From Pseudofrankia asymbiotica (GTDB lineage: Bacteria > Actinomycetota > Actinomycetes > Frankiales > Frankiaceae): DNA of 10,612 bases. How positions within the stretch are numbered: position 1 is the first letter of the stretch; each line of letters begins with the position of its first letter. The notes under the pieces are model-generated. The model was not told where the DNA came from, did no database searches, and was given only the letters and a program-made list of their open reading frames with translations. The position numbers were made by a program, and so were the translations under genes. This document shows positions 1 through 9,442 of the stretch, piece by piece. The stretch spans positions 1-10,612 of the forward strand of contig NZ_MOMC01000027.1 of assembly GCF_001983105.1 (NCBI RefSeq). The letters are read 5' to 3'.

Positions 1-42
1 CCCGTCGTCCCCCAGAACATGTTCCTGGGTGCGGACGACGGG
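1..42. terminator. Nested stem-loop at the left edge, possible terminator
   Basis: CCCGTCGTCC (1-10) is the exact reverse complement of GGACGACGGG (33-42). Inside, CCCA (11-14) pairs with TGGG (26-29), and GAACATGTTC (15-24) is itself a perfect palindrome. RNA from either strand could fold into a long hairpin with a small bulge at 30-32. No T-tract follows on either strand, so a classical intrinsic terminator is not shown. Actinobacterial terminators often lack the T-tract. It may end a gene lying left of the window, or the lipoprotein transcript arriving from the right. Confidence 0.45.
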
Positions 43-145
43 CCTTCCGCATGCCCCGGCCCCCGTCCACCAGCCGCCAACACCTCCCCTCGTGTTCTCG
101 CCCTGGCGACACCCGGCCCCCAGCCGAGGGCGCCCCGCGCCCGAC

Positions 146-196
146 GGCGTTCCGCGGAACGGCTGTGGATCTCGGCGTTCCGCGGAACGGCTGTGG
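146..196. repeat. Tandem 23-bp direct repeat, each copy containing a 14-bp palindrome
   Basis: Two identical 23-bp copies lie at 146-168 and 174-196, a pitch of 28 bp. Each contains the perfect palindrome CGTTCCGCGGAACG (148-161 and 176-189). They sit just past the stop codon of the lipoprotein gene that ends at 211, in DNA with no convincing ORF. They could be a pair of operator sites, a hairpin-forming 3' end for the lipoprotein mRNA, or a small repeat family. The sequence alone does not decide. The rest of 1-210 shows nothing recognisable. Confidence 0.6.
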
Positions 197-210
197 GGCG
201 GCGGTGGAGT

Positions 211-1584
211 TCAGCTTGGGCCTGGTCGATCGGGGGTGGGGGTGGGCGGCCAGGCGGTGGCGTGCCAGGCGCCGTCGGTGGAGGTTGACGCGCCGACGAC
301 CAGGCCGTCGGCGGAGAGGCCACCTGGGTCCGCGGCGAGGCCGCCGAGCGTGGCGAGCGTGATGAGCTGATTGTCGTGCCACAGGTAGCCGCCGGGCGAA
401 GCCGTTGGTCCGGTGATGCTGGACAGGAGCACGTCGCCCTGGTCGTTGATCGCCACCACGTGGTCGGCGTCGACGATTCCGAGCCTGGTGGGATGGGCCT
501 CCGGTGCGGAGGACCACACCACGACATCGCGGGCGGAGCCGGAGGCGTCCGTGACCACCCCGGCTACCTGGCCGGAATGGTTGATCCTTACCGGGCCGGC
601 GCCGCCGCCGCGCGTGTCGAGCGCTGTCATGGTGCCGGACCGCCAGCGGAAGGCCGGCCGGAAGATGGGATGAGCGCCGGATGGGGAGTCGTCGTCGTTC
701 AGTACCAGTCCGGCGACCTGGCCGGAGTCGTTGATCCCCATGACGACCGGGTGCGTCGTGGGGCCGGTGTCGAACGTCGTCAGCCCGCCCCGTTCCCAGA
801 GAAAGCCGCGTCGCGCCGATCCGGAGTCCGCGAATGCCAGTCCGGCGACCTGCCCGGCCTCGTTCAGGTAGAGGTTGCGCTCGTTGGCGTCCGGATCCAT
901 ACCGAGATCGACGGCCGTCGTCCCGTCGATCAGGTAGGCCCGCCTGGTCGTAGCGGCGTCGCTGTCCTGTGCGCTCCCGGGCCGGTGGATGACGGTGATC
1001 GCGGTGACCTGGCCGCGGTCGTTGAGGTCCTCGGGGATTATCTGGTCGCCGTGGACCGGCAGGATGATGCCGCGCCCGCCTTGCCAACGGACCAGGCGCG
1101 GTGGCTGGTCCCTGGCGCGGTCCACCACCAGCCCGACGACCTGGCCGGCGTTGTTCAGCAGGCTCGGCTCGATCGGCGCGCCTTCAAACGTCAGCGGAAC
1201 TGGTTGGGCGCCGGAGGCCAGGTAGTAGAACTCGGTGCCGGTCGGCCCCGCACGGCCGATCACCATGGCGCCGGCGTCGTTGACGGCGCTGACGGACGTC
1301 ACCATGCCCAGGCCCGGCGCAACCGCGACCCCCGGTCGCACCGATGGCGCGCCCGAACTGGGCGATGCGGCGGGCGCCGGTGTCGCGGGATCCACCCGGG
1401 CGCCACATCCCGCCAGGCCGGCGGCGGCCAGCAGCCCCAGCAGCCCCAGCCATAGCGACGTTGGGACGGCCCGCGGCGTGCGGGGCGCGCGAGCCCCTAC
1501 GGCCTGAACGGGCGACCACGCTTTCGTGGACTGGTGGCCATCAGCATTGATTGACCTCTCGCGTGGCCAGAGCCAGGCCGGCAT
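211..1584 (-). CDS. HAF-repeat lipoprotein, secreted, function unknown
   Basis: The predicted protein has 457 residues. A basic stretch is followed by a hydrophobic core (about 43-57) and a lipobox LAGC with Cys60, so it is probably exported, lipid-anchored and displayed outside the membrane. After a Pro/Ala/Ser-rich linker (62-90) come eight copies of a motif of the type xNxxGQVxGL, near residues 101, 143, 187, 240, 284, 334, 379 and 423. This is the pattern of the HAF family of extracellular repeats (a LATLGG string is at 411-416). A beta-propeller-like fold is possible. No enzymatic residues are evident, and the family function is not known to me. The ATG at 1584 has GGGGAGGG about 10 nt upstream and is the only standard start before the signal core, but it gives an unusually long region before the membrane segment. 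The gene lies 27 bp after the oxidoreductase stop, so the two are likely co-transcribed. Confidence 0.82.
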   Translation of the reverse strand: MPAWLWPRERSINADGHQSTKAWSPVQAVGARAPRTPRAVPTSLWLGLLGLLAAAGLAGCGARVDPATPAPAASPSSGAPSVRPGVAVAPGLGMVTSVSAVNDAGAMVIGRAGPTGTEFYYLASGAQPVPLTFEGAPIEPSLLNNAGQVVGLVVDRARDQPPRLVRWQGGRGIILPVHGDQIIPEDLNDRGQVTAITVIHRPGSAQDSDAATTRRAYLIDGTTAVDLGMDPDANERNLYLNEAGQVAGLAFADSGSARRGFLWERGGLTTFDTGPTTHPVVMGINDSGQVAGLVLNDDDSPSGAHPIFRPAFRWRSGTMTALDTRGGGAGPVRINHSGQVAGVVTDASGSARDVVVWSSAPEAHPTRLGIVDADHVVAINDQGDVLLSSITGPTASPGGYLWHDNQLITLATLGGLAADPGGLSADGLVVGASTSTDGAWHATAWPPTPTPDRPGPS

Positions 1585-1611
1585 CGACGTCCGTCCCTCC
1601 CCACCTACCGA

Positions 1612-2589
1612 TCAGGCGATGGTGACCACCACCTTGCCACGGGTGTGGCCTCGTTCCACGTGGCGCAGGGCCTCCGCGGCGTCGGGAAGTGAGTAGGCGC
1701 GGTCCAGCACTGGGGCGAGTTTCCCATCGTCGATGAGCGCGGTGAGCGTCATCAGGTCTGCTTGTAGAGGTTTCCAGATGAACGGCCGGATCCGCTGACG
1801 GACGACGGCGTTGAGTGCCAGTCCACGCGGGAAGTTCGTGACCGCGCCGAACACCTTGCCGGGCTCGCCACCGCCGTTGACGACGAGCGTTCCCGTCGAC
1901 GTCAACGCGTGCCGCAGCCGCCGCAGCGGTCGGTTGCCGACGTTGTCCAGGATCGCGTCGTAGCGCTCTGGCCGGCCGAGAAAATCCTCGGCCGTGTAGT
2001 CGATGGTGCGCACAGCACCCAGCGATCGCACCAGCTCGATGTTGCGGGTGCTGCACACTCCGGTCACCTCGGCGCCGAGTGCGGTCGCGATCTGCACCGC
2101 GAACGTTCCGATGCCGCCCGCGGCGCCGTTCACGAGCAGACGCTGCCCGGCCCGCAGCTCGGCGATGTCGCGGAGCGCCCGCAGGGCGGTCCCGGCGGCC
2201 AGGGGAACCGCGGCGGCCTCCTCGAAGGTCAGGCCCACGGGCTTCGGCACGAGCACGTCGGGCGGCGCCGCCAGCGCGTACTCGCCGAGTGCCCCGGCGC
2301 ACAGGCCGAGCACCTCGTCGCCCGGGCGCACCCCGCGCACGTTCGTCCCGACCATCTCCACGGTCCCGGCCGCGTCGATCCCGGGCACCAGGGCCTTCGG
2401 CCGTCTCAGGCCGACGCCCCCCAGCCGCGCGACGTAGGGGTCGCCTCGCAGCATGTGCCAGTCATAGGGGTTGAGCCCCGCGGCGCGTACCCGTACCAGC
2501 ACGTCGTCGGGGCCAACCGTCGGTATCTCGATGTCTGCCAGCCTTAGGACGTCAGGGGGGCCGAACCGTTCCTGGACGATCGCCTTCAC
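1612..2589 (-). CDS. NAD(P)H:quinone-oxidoreductase-like medium-chain dehydrogenase/reductase
   Basis: The protein has 325 residues, the usual length for zinc-independent quinone oxidoreductases of the MDR superfamily. The N-terminal GroES-like domain contains AAGLNPYDWHMLRGD (36-50) and PGIDAAGTV (69-77). The nucleotide-binding Rossmann domain has NGAAGGIGTFAVQIA (154-168) and then IDYTAEDF (196-203). The cysteine-rich structural zinc lobe and the catalytic zinc ligands of alcohol dehydrogenases are not seen. It probably transfers hydride from NADPH to a quinone or enone in the cytoplasm; the substrate cannot be read from the sequence. The start is GTG at 2589, with GGAG 7 nt upstream. That GTG overlaps the TGA of a 21-codon ORF as GTGA, which suggests translational coupling. 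The gene is divergent from the SARP regulator and lies upstream of the lipoprotein gene in the same apparent transcript. Confidence 0.9.
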   Translation of the reverse strand: MKAIVQERFGPPDVLRLADIEIPTVGPDDVLVRVRAAGLNPYDWHMLRGDPYVARLGGVGLRRPKALVPGIDAAGTVEMVGTNVRGVRPGDEVLGLCAGALGEYALAAPPDVLVPKPVGLTFEEAAAVPLAAGTALRALRDIAELRAGQRLLVNGAAGGIGTFAVQIATALGAEVTGVCSTRNIELVRSLGAVRTIDYTAEDFLGRPERYDAILDNVGNRPLRRLRHALTSTGTLVVNGGGEPGKVFGAVTNFPRGLALNAVVRQRIRPFIWKPLQADLMTLTALIDDGKLAPVLDRAYSLPDAAEALRHVERGHTRGKVVVTIA

Positions 2590-2651
2590 CGCTTGGCTCC
2601 GGCGAGCGTCACCGCGCTGGTTCGTGCCTTTGTCGCGGTCGGCCTCGTCAT
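2586..2651 (-). CDS. Small 21-codon ORF, possible leader peptide coupled to the oxidoreductase
   Basis: An ATG at 2651 opens a 21-residue basic peptide ending in LAGAKR. It has the best ribosome-binding site in this part of the window: AGGAGG at 2661-2666, 9 nt upstream. Its TGA (2586-2588) overlaps the GTG start of the oxidoreductase in a GTGA arrangement typical of coupled genes. The peptide has no recognised domain, no hydrophobic segment and no run of one amino acid that would suggest attenuation. It may be a short leader whose translation feeds ribosomes to the next gene. It could also be accidental; conservation in relatives would settle that. Confidence 0.45.
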   Translation of the reverse strand: MTRPTATKARTSAVTLAGAKR

Positions 2652-2685
2652 GGGTGTCCGCCTCCTGAAGCTCGGCTGGCTGTGC

Positions 2686-2691
2686 TCGCTA
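2686..2691 (-). promoter_or_regulatory. Weak candidate -10 element for the minus-strand oxidoreductase unit
   Basis: On the minus strand TAGCGA (2691 to 2686) resembles an actinobacterial -10 box and lies 34 nt before the ATG of the 21-codon ORF. A CTCGAC about 18 bp further upstream, overlapping the first SARP-type heptamer, could act as a poor -35. If so, a regulator bound to the heptamers would sit over or next to the -35. This is pattern matching only. Confidence 0.25.
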
Positions 2692-2710
2692 CGACTGTCC
2701 TTCCTCGGCG

Positions 2711-2750
2711 TCGAGCCATCGTCGAAGATCTGTTGAGCTACGGTTGAGAG
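2711..2750 (+). promoter_or_regulatory. Four SARP-type heptamers at 11-bp pitch, probable operator
   Basis: TCGAGCC (2711), TCGAAGA (2722), TTGAGCT (2733) and TTGAGAG (2744) start exactly 11 bp apart. Heptameric direct repeats close to TCGAGC(G/C), spaced one helical turn, are the known binding pattern of SARP regulators such as ActII-ORF4, DnrI and AfsR. The first copy matches that consensus fully; the others keep T(C/T)GA(A/G). The array lies between the divergent oxidoreductase unit and the SARP gene at 2827, so autoregulation, control of the oxidoreductase, or both is likely. The start site and -10 on the plus side are not clear. Confidence 0.6.
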
Positions 2751-2826
2751 GGCCAGCTCGCCGACGGGCGGGAGAGCCGGCGAGCACGGCCGGCGCACGC
2801 CAGTACGGCACAGCGCACATGAAGGG

Positions 2827-5964
<3,138 letters not shown>

Positions 5965-6077
5965 CGGACAGTCTGCGGTAGAAGTGCGGCGCATTGCCGT
6001 GGTTGAGACACGCCGGTCCCGGTGGACAATGAAATACGCCTATGGTGAATTTCAGTACTGGAGCGGCGGAAATATTC

Positions 6078-6932
6078 TTAGACGACGCGTCGAGTCCGCG
6101 CAGACGCAGACGCAGACGCAGACGGGCTGTTGGCGGGCTCGGCTGGAAGAGTCGCGGAGATGGGCGCCGGCGAGCTCGGCTCGCCCTCGTCGTCGGGGAT
6201 GGGCTCGTTCATCTCGGGGACCGGCTCGCCGATCGCGGTGGCCGTGCCGGCCGTCAGGACCCGGGTGAGCGCCTCGACGTCGTCGGGAGCCGCGGGGTCG
6301 GCGGTCCAGGTGACACCGGCGATCACGTAGGTGTCGGGGGTGAAGAACGCGTGTCCGCCGCGGGCCAGCTCGCTGAGGCGGCGGCTCACCCGGCTGTCGC
6401 GGGTGTACGCGCCGAAGACGATCGGCCTGGCCATCCAGTCGGACACCCGGTAGCCGGCCGCCCGGGCGTGGCCGAGCAGGCCGACCGGGTCGGAGATCGA
6501 GGACACGAGCAACAGGACCGTCTCGAAGCCCGCCGACAGCACCCGCCGGGAGATCTCGGCGCCCGTGTCGCCACCCCACAGCTCCGGCGCGTCGCCGCGG
6601 GCCGGGAGGTAGGGCGGGTTGCCGACCGCGCACCGCTCGGGCCCGCGGCGGGTGCCGTCGAAGAAGTCCCCGTGGATGATCCGGTAGTTCGCCAGGCCCG
6701 CCTTCTCGACGATGCGCGCGGCCACCCGGCTGGAGCGTCCGTCCAGCTCGAAGCCGCGCACCGGCACCGTCGACTCCTGGCGCCGCAGCGCCTCGGCCAT
6801 CGGGATGCCGGTGCCCGCGCCCAGCTCCACCAAGCCGTCCGCCAGGACCGGCCCGAGCCTGGTGTCCGCCAGCAGGTTCTCCAGGCACGATGCGTAGAAA
6901 CCCGACTCGACTGGGTCAAAGAACGGCGGCAT
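6078..6932 (-). CDS. Class I SAM-dependent methyltransferase with NPPY motif
   Basis: The protein has 284 residues when started at the ATG at 6932, chosen because AGGAG lies 6 nt upstream. The SAM-binding motif I VELGAGTGIPMA is at 35-46, the acidic ribose-binding strand FELD at 61-64, and NPPY at 105-108. NPPY is the active-site signature of enzymes that methylate planar amino nitrogens, such as HemK/PrmC glutamine methyltransferases and adenine methyltransferases. The overall look is HemK-like, but no release-factor-binding domain precedes the catalytic domain. The target could be a protein or a small molecule. The last 70 or so residues are Pro/Ser/Ala/Glu-rich and end in a (Ser-Ala)n run encoded by a hexamer repeat, so the C-terminus looks dispensable. 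The gene is divergent from the diiron enzyme at 7159 and converges with the SARP gene. Confidence 0.82.
   Translation of the reverse strand: MPPFFDPVESGFYASCLENLLADTRLGPVLADGLVELGAGTGIPMAEALRRQESTVPVRGFELDGRSSRVAARIVEKAGLANYRIIHGDFFDGTRRGPERCAVGNPPYLPARGDAPELWGGDTGAEISRRVLSAGFETVLLLVSSISDPVGLLGHARAAGYRVSDWMARPIVFGAYTRDSRVSRRLSELARGGHAFFTPDTYVIAGVTWTADPAAPDDVEALTRVLTAGTATAIGEPVPEMNEPIPDDEGEPSSPAPISATLPAEPANSPSASASASARTRRVV
6100..6123 (-). repeat. Hexamer array (GCAGAC x4 on the plus strand) at the methyltransferase 3' end
   Basis: Four exact GCAGAC units lie at 6100-6123. Read on the minus strand they encode the (Ser-Ala)n tail of the methyltransferase, a few codons before its TAA at 6078-6080. 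The unit differs from the SARP-gene repeat GCCGAC by one base but is read in a different frame. Confidence 0.88.
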
Positions 6933-6938
6933 GTCTGG

Positions 6939-6943
6939 CTCCT
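6939..6943 (-). promoter_or_regulatory. Ribosome-binding site deciding the methyltransferase start
   Basis: AGGAG on the minus strand lies 6 nt before the ATG at 6932. The reading frame stays open for 110 more codons upstream, to 7262, but that extension is low-complexity, has no comparable site and would run into the divergent gene. Confidence 0.75.
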
Positions 6944-7055
6944 GACGTTCTGGGGCGGGACGGCGTTCGGCGCCCGCCGGGCGGCGCGAAGTCGCCTCGC
7001 GAGATACCCATCGCCGCGCGCCCGCCAACCCTGCCGCCAGTACGCGGCGTGGGTC

Positions 7056-7104
7056 GCGCGGCGCCGCGCCCGGCGACGGGTCACACACCTCCGGTTCGGG
7101 AGGT
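7056..7104. promoter_or_regulatory. Palindrome and hairpin in the divergent promoter region
   Basis: The gap 6933-7158 separates the methyltransferase from the diiron enzyme. It contains the perfect 14-bp palindrome GCGCGGCGCCGCGC (7056-7069), and ACCTCC (7087-7092) paired with GGAGGT (7099-7104) around a 6-nt loop. In DNA this rich in G and C, the first could arise by chance. The second would fall in the 5' leader of the diiron-enzyme mRNA if transcription starts to its left. No clear -10/-35 pair was found. Confidence 0.3.
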
Positions 7105-7158
7105 TGGGCGCTCGCCCGCTGGGCATCTCCCGCCCCGTGCGCACAAGGATTCACAGCC

Positions 7159-8427
7159 ATGGTTGCTGAGCTGCCGGTGATCGAGGGTCCGTCGTCCGAG
7201 GGTCGGTCGTCCGAGGGTCGGTCGGCCGCCGGTGAGGCGGCGCGAGCAGGCCGGTATGGCACCGTGCTCGGGCCGCGGGAACTGGCGCCGAGCGCGCTGC
7301 CGGCCGCCAGGGGGACGTTGAGCGACTATCTGGTGCGTCAGCTGGCCGGCCCCGTGCGGCCGCTGTCCGGGTGGCCCGCTCCCGACGACGACGCGCTGGC
7401 CGGGGAGGACGGGGCGCTCGCGCTCTACTGCCTGTACGAGCTGCACTACCGCGGCTTCGCCGGGGTGGACGACCGCTGGGAGTGGGAGCCGACGCTGCTC
7501 GCGCTGCGGGCGGAGCTGGAGGACGACCTGGAGACGCGACTGCGGCGGCTGGCGAGCGAGGTAGGCGAGGCCGGTGCCCACGAGCGCGACGGGCGTGACG
7601 CGCGTGATGGGTACGACGCGCGTGATGGGTACGACGCGCGTGCTGGACGCGACGCGTTGAACGTGCCCGATGGACGGGACGGGCGGGACGCGCGCGACGG
7701 GGTGGGCCCGGTGGCGGGCGACAGGGTCGGCCCGGCCGACGTCCCGGGCGTCCTTCGGGAGATCATCGGCTGCTCGACGGGGCCGTCGTTGTCGGGCTAC
7801 CTCGCCGAGGAGGGCTCGCTGGCGCAGTTCCGCGAGTTCGCCGTGCACCGCTCGCTGCTGCAGCTCAAGGAGGCCGACCCACACTCCTGGGCGATCCCCC
7901 GGCTGTCCGGACGGCCCAAGGCCGCCCTGATGGAGATCCAGGCCGACGAGTACGGCAACGGCCGGGCGCCGGACGTCCACCAGAACCTGTTCGGTGTGAC
8001 CATGCTGGCGCTCGGCCTCGACCCGGGCTACGGCCGTTACCTCGACCGGATTCCCGCCACGACACTCGCGACGGTGAACCTGCCGACATTCTTCGGCCTG
8101 CACCGCCGCCTGCGCGCGGCCCTGGTCGGCCACCTCGCTGTCTTCGAGATGACGTCGGTGGAACCGATGGGGGCCTACGCCGCCGCGCTTCGCCGCCACG
8201 GCCTCGGCGCCGGCGCCCGGCACTTCTTCGAGGTGCACGTCGTCGCCGACGCCCACCACCAGAACGTGGCGGCCGAGGAGCTCGCCCGTGGCCTCGCCCT
8301 CGCCGAGCCGGCCCTCGCCGACGACATCCTGTTCGGCGCCCGGGCCATCATGGCCGTCGAGGGCCGGTGCTCGACGGCCATCCTGGACGCCTGGCGCGCC
8401 GGCCGCTCCTCACTGCGTTCCAGCTGA
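7159..8427 (+). CDS. Haem-oxygenase-like diiron oxidase (iron-containing redox enzyme family)
   Basis: The protein has 422 residues. The N-terminal third is family-specific or low-complexity (EGxSS repeats at 9-23 and an Arg/Asp/Gly run near 144-181). The core from about 200 carries MEIQADEYGNG (258-268), typical of the iron-containing redox enzyme family, and HVVADAHH (360-367). Seven candidate iron ligands appear in the order expected for haem-oxygenase-like diiron oxidases: E238, E264, H274, E330, H360, D364 and H367. Relatives such as UndA, BesC and SznF use O2 for decarboxylation, C-C cleavage or N-oxygenation. The substrate here is unknown. The start ATG has AAGGA about 10 nt upstream. 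The gene is divergent from a SAM methyltransferase, a possible partner, and no ferredoxin or CDGSH protein lies in the window. Confidence 0.85.
   Translation: MVAELPVIEGPSSEGRSSEGRSAAGEAARAGRYGTVLGPRELAPSALPAARGTLSDYLVRQLAGPVRPLSGWPAPDDDALAGEDGALALYCLYELHYRGFAGVDDRWEWEPTLLALRAELEDDLETRLRRLASEVGEAGAHERDGRDARDGYDARDGYDARAGRDALNVPDGRDGRDARDGVGPVAGDRVGPADVPGVLREIIGCSTGPSLSGYLAEEGSLAQFREFAVHRSLLQLKEADPHSWAIPRLSGRPKAALMEIQADEYGNGRAPDVHQNLFGVTMLALGLDPGYGRYLDRIPATTLATVNLPTFFGLHRRLRAALVGHLAVFEMTSVEPMGAYAAALRRHGLGAGARHFFEVHVVADAHHQNVAAEELARGLALAEPALADDILFGARAIMAVEGRCSTAILDAWRAGRSSLRSS
7183..7224 (+). repeat. 15-bp in-frame repeat at the diiron-enzyme N-terminus
   Basis: Units begin at 7183, 7198 and 7213 (GAGGGTC followed by SGTCGTCC; the third is partial). 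They encode EGPSS, EGRSS and EGRSA. The N-terminal tail is probably disordered. Confidence 0.85.
7597..7646 (+). repeat. 18-bp in-frame repeat inside the diiron-enzyme gene
   Basis: GACGCGCGTGATGGGTAC occurs perfectly at 7597-7614 and 7615-7632, and a third partial copy starts at 7633. It encodes DARDGY units, flanked by further Asp/Arg/Gly-rich sequence to about 7700. It separates the N-terminal part from the conserved catalytic core. Confidence 0.88.
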
Positions 8428-8568
8428 GAGGCGCGAGCATCGGCATGTCGGCTGACGGTGCCGGCGCGGTCGGCGCACGCGACGGTTCGCCCCATGGGAC
8501 AACGGCACGACGAAGGGCCACGGCCGATCTTCGACACCGCTCGGGCCGGGCGACGCGGCCGCGCCGAT

Positions 8569-9438
8569 TCAGGTGATCCGGGCGCGGTCACGCCAGAGAT
8601 CGAGGACGGAACGGTCGCCGACGACATCGATCCGGTCGGCGCCCTGGCGGTTCCACAGGAACAGGTAGAGGTCGGAGGCGGCGCCACGGATCGTGCAGTC
8701 GGCGTTGGCGTCGGCGTCGGCGTTGGCGTCGGTGCCGGCGGCGGCCGCGGTGCCGGTGGTGGAGAGGGCGGCGGTGCCGGTGGGGTGGCGGTTCACCTCG
8801 CGGGTGTCCGGCCCGATCCTGATCGTCCACCCGTCGTCGGTGTCGGCGCAGCGCACCGCCAGCGCGACGGGTCGGGGTGCGACCAGTCCCCGGTGCCGCT
8901 GGGCGTAGAACCCGGCCAACAACTCGTCGATCCCGTCCGCCCCGAGGCCCGGCGGCACAGCCGGCTCGCCCGCCGGCTCGACACCCTCGGCACCGTCCAT
9001 ACCCGCCCGCCTGGCGGCCGCGAGCGCCAGCTCGGCGTCGACCCGGTGCACGGCCGTCTCGTGAGCCTGCCGGCGCGCCCAGAAGGCCAGCGGCGACGGC
9101 GCCGGCGGCGCTGTCGGCCACAGCGTCCAGCAGGACATGCCGGGGTCGGCGCCGTCGAGCGCGTCGACGAGCGCCGCGTGCCCATAGCGGAACCAGCCCA
9201 GCAGGGTGTCGTCCGGTTCGGCCGGCAGGCCGTCGCCCTCGATCTCCGCGGGTGACGGGTTGCCGGTGCGCAGGTAGGAGGTCGCCCAGCGGTGGACGCG
9301 GCCGGTGTGGGCCAGCAGGTCGCGCACCCGCCAGCCTGGCGCCGAGGGCACCTTCGCGTCGAACCCGGCGGCGTTCGCCGCTGCGGCCATCCGTTCGCCG
9401 TCCCGGTCCAGCGCGTGGATGTGTTCGCTGATCCGCAC
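8569..9438 (-). CDS. MDMPI/DinB-like mycothiol-dependent enzyme (TIGR03083-type)
   Basis: The protein has 289 residues. The N-terminal DinB-like four-helix domain contains WRVRDLLAHTGRVHRW (36-51) and FWARRQAHETAVHRVDAE (119-136). H44, E127 and H131 fit the three metal ligands of mycothiol-dependent maleylpyruvate isomerase, where the Glu and second His are also four residues apart. The C-terminal domain (about 165-289) matches the MDMPI C-terminal domain. Such cytosolic enzymes use mycothiol for isomerisation or thiol transfer; the substrate here cannot be named. A TDANADADANAD-type insert (235-247), encoded by hexamer repeats, interrupts the C-terminal domain. The GTG start at 9438 has GGGAG 6 nt upstream within a long purine-rich tract. 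It is on the same strand as the amidotransferase gene, 121 bp downstream of it, possibly separated by a hairpin. Confidence 0.85.
   Translation of the reverse strand: MRISEHIHALDRDGERMAAAANAAGFDAKVPSAPGWRVRDLLAHTGRVHRWATSYLRTGNPSPAEIEGDGLPAEPDDTLLGWFRYGHAALVDALDGADPGMSCWTLWPTAPPAPSPLAFWARRQAHETAVHRVDAELALAAARRAGMDGAEGVEPAGEPAVPPGLGADGIDELLAGFYAQRHRGLVAPRPVALAVRCADTDDGWTIRIGPDTREVNRHPTGTAALSTTGTAAAAGTDANADADANADCTIRGAASDLYLFLWNRQGADRIDVVGDRSVLDLWRDRARIT
8698..8733 (-). repeat. Six hexamers (GTCGGC/GTTGGC) in the mycothiol-enzyme gene
   Basis: Units begin at 8698, 8704, 8710, 8716, 8722 and 8728 on the plus strand and alternate between GTCGGC and GTTGGC; the last is GTCGGT. On the coding strand they read as Ala-Asp/Ala-Asn. 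Apart from the C/T variation this is the same GCCGAC unit as in the SARP gene. Confidence 0.88.
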
Positions 9439-9442
9439 GTCG

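Noticed and set aside
376..1455. Plus-strand 359-codon open frame across the lipoprotein gene
   Set aside because: It is an antisense shadow of a gene with clear HAF repeats and a lipobox; its own translation shows no domain.
5965..6077. Terminator between the convergent SARP and methyltransferase genes
   Set aside because: I found no strong inverted repeat and no T-tract in the 113-bp gap, so none is called.
6933..7262. 110-codon N-terminal extension of the methyltransferase
   Set aside because: It is low in recognisable sequence, overlaps the divergent diiron-enzyme gene, and the internal ATG at 6932 has AGGAG at the right distance and begins where the fold begins.
7597..7646. Short CRISPR-like or mobile repeat array
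   Set aside because: The units are tandem without spacers, are in frame and lie inside a coding sequence, so they are protein-level repeats.
8428..8568. Small gene or terminator between the convergent diiron and mycothiol enzymes
   Set aside because: Open frames here are extensions of shadows, and no convincing hairpin was seen in the 141-bp gap.
8458..9255. Plus-strand 265-codon open frame across the mycothiol enzyme
   Set aside because: Its Gly/Val repeats are the antisense reading of the hexamer array, and it has no domain of its own.
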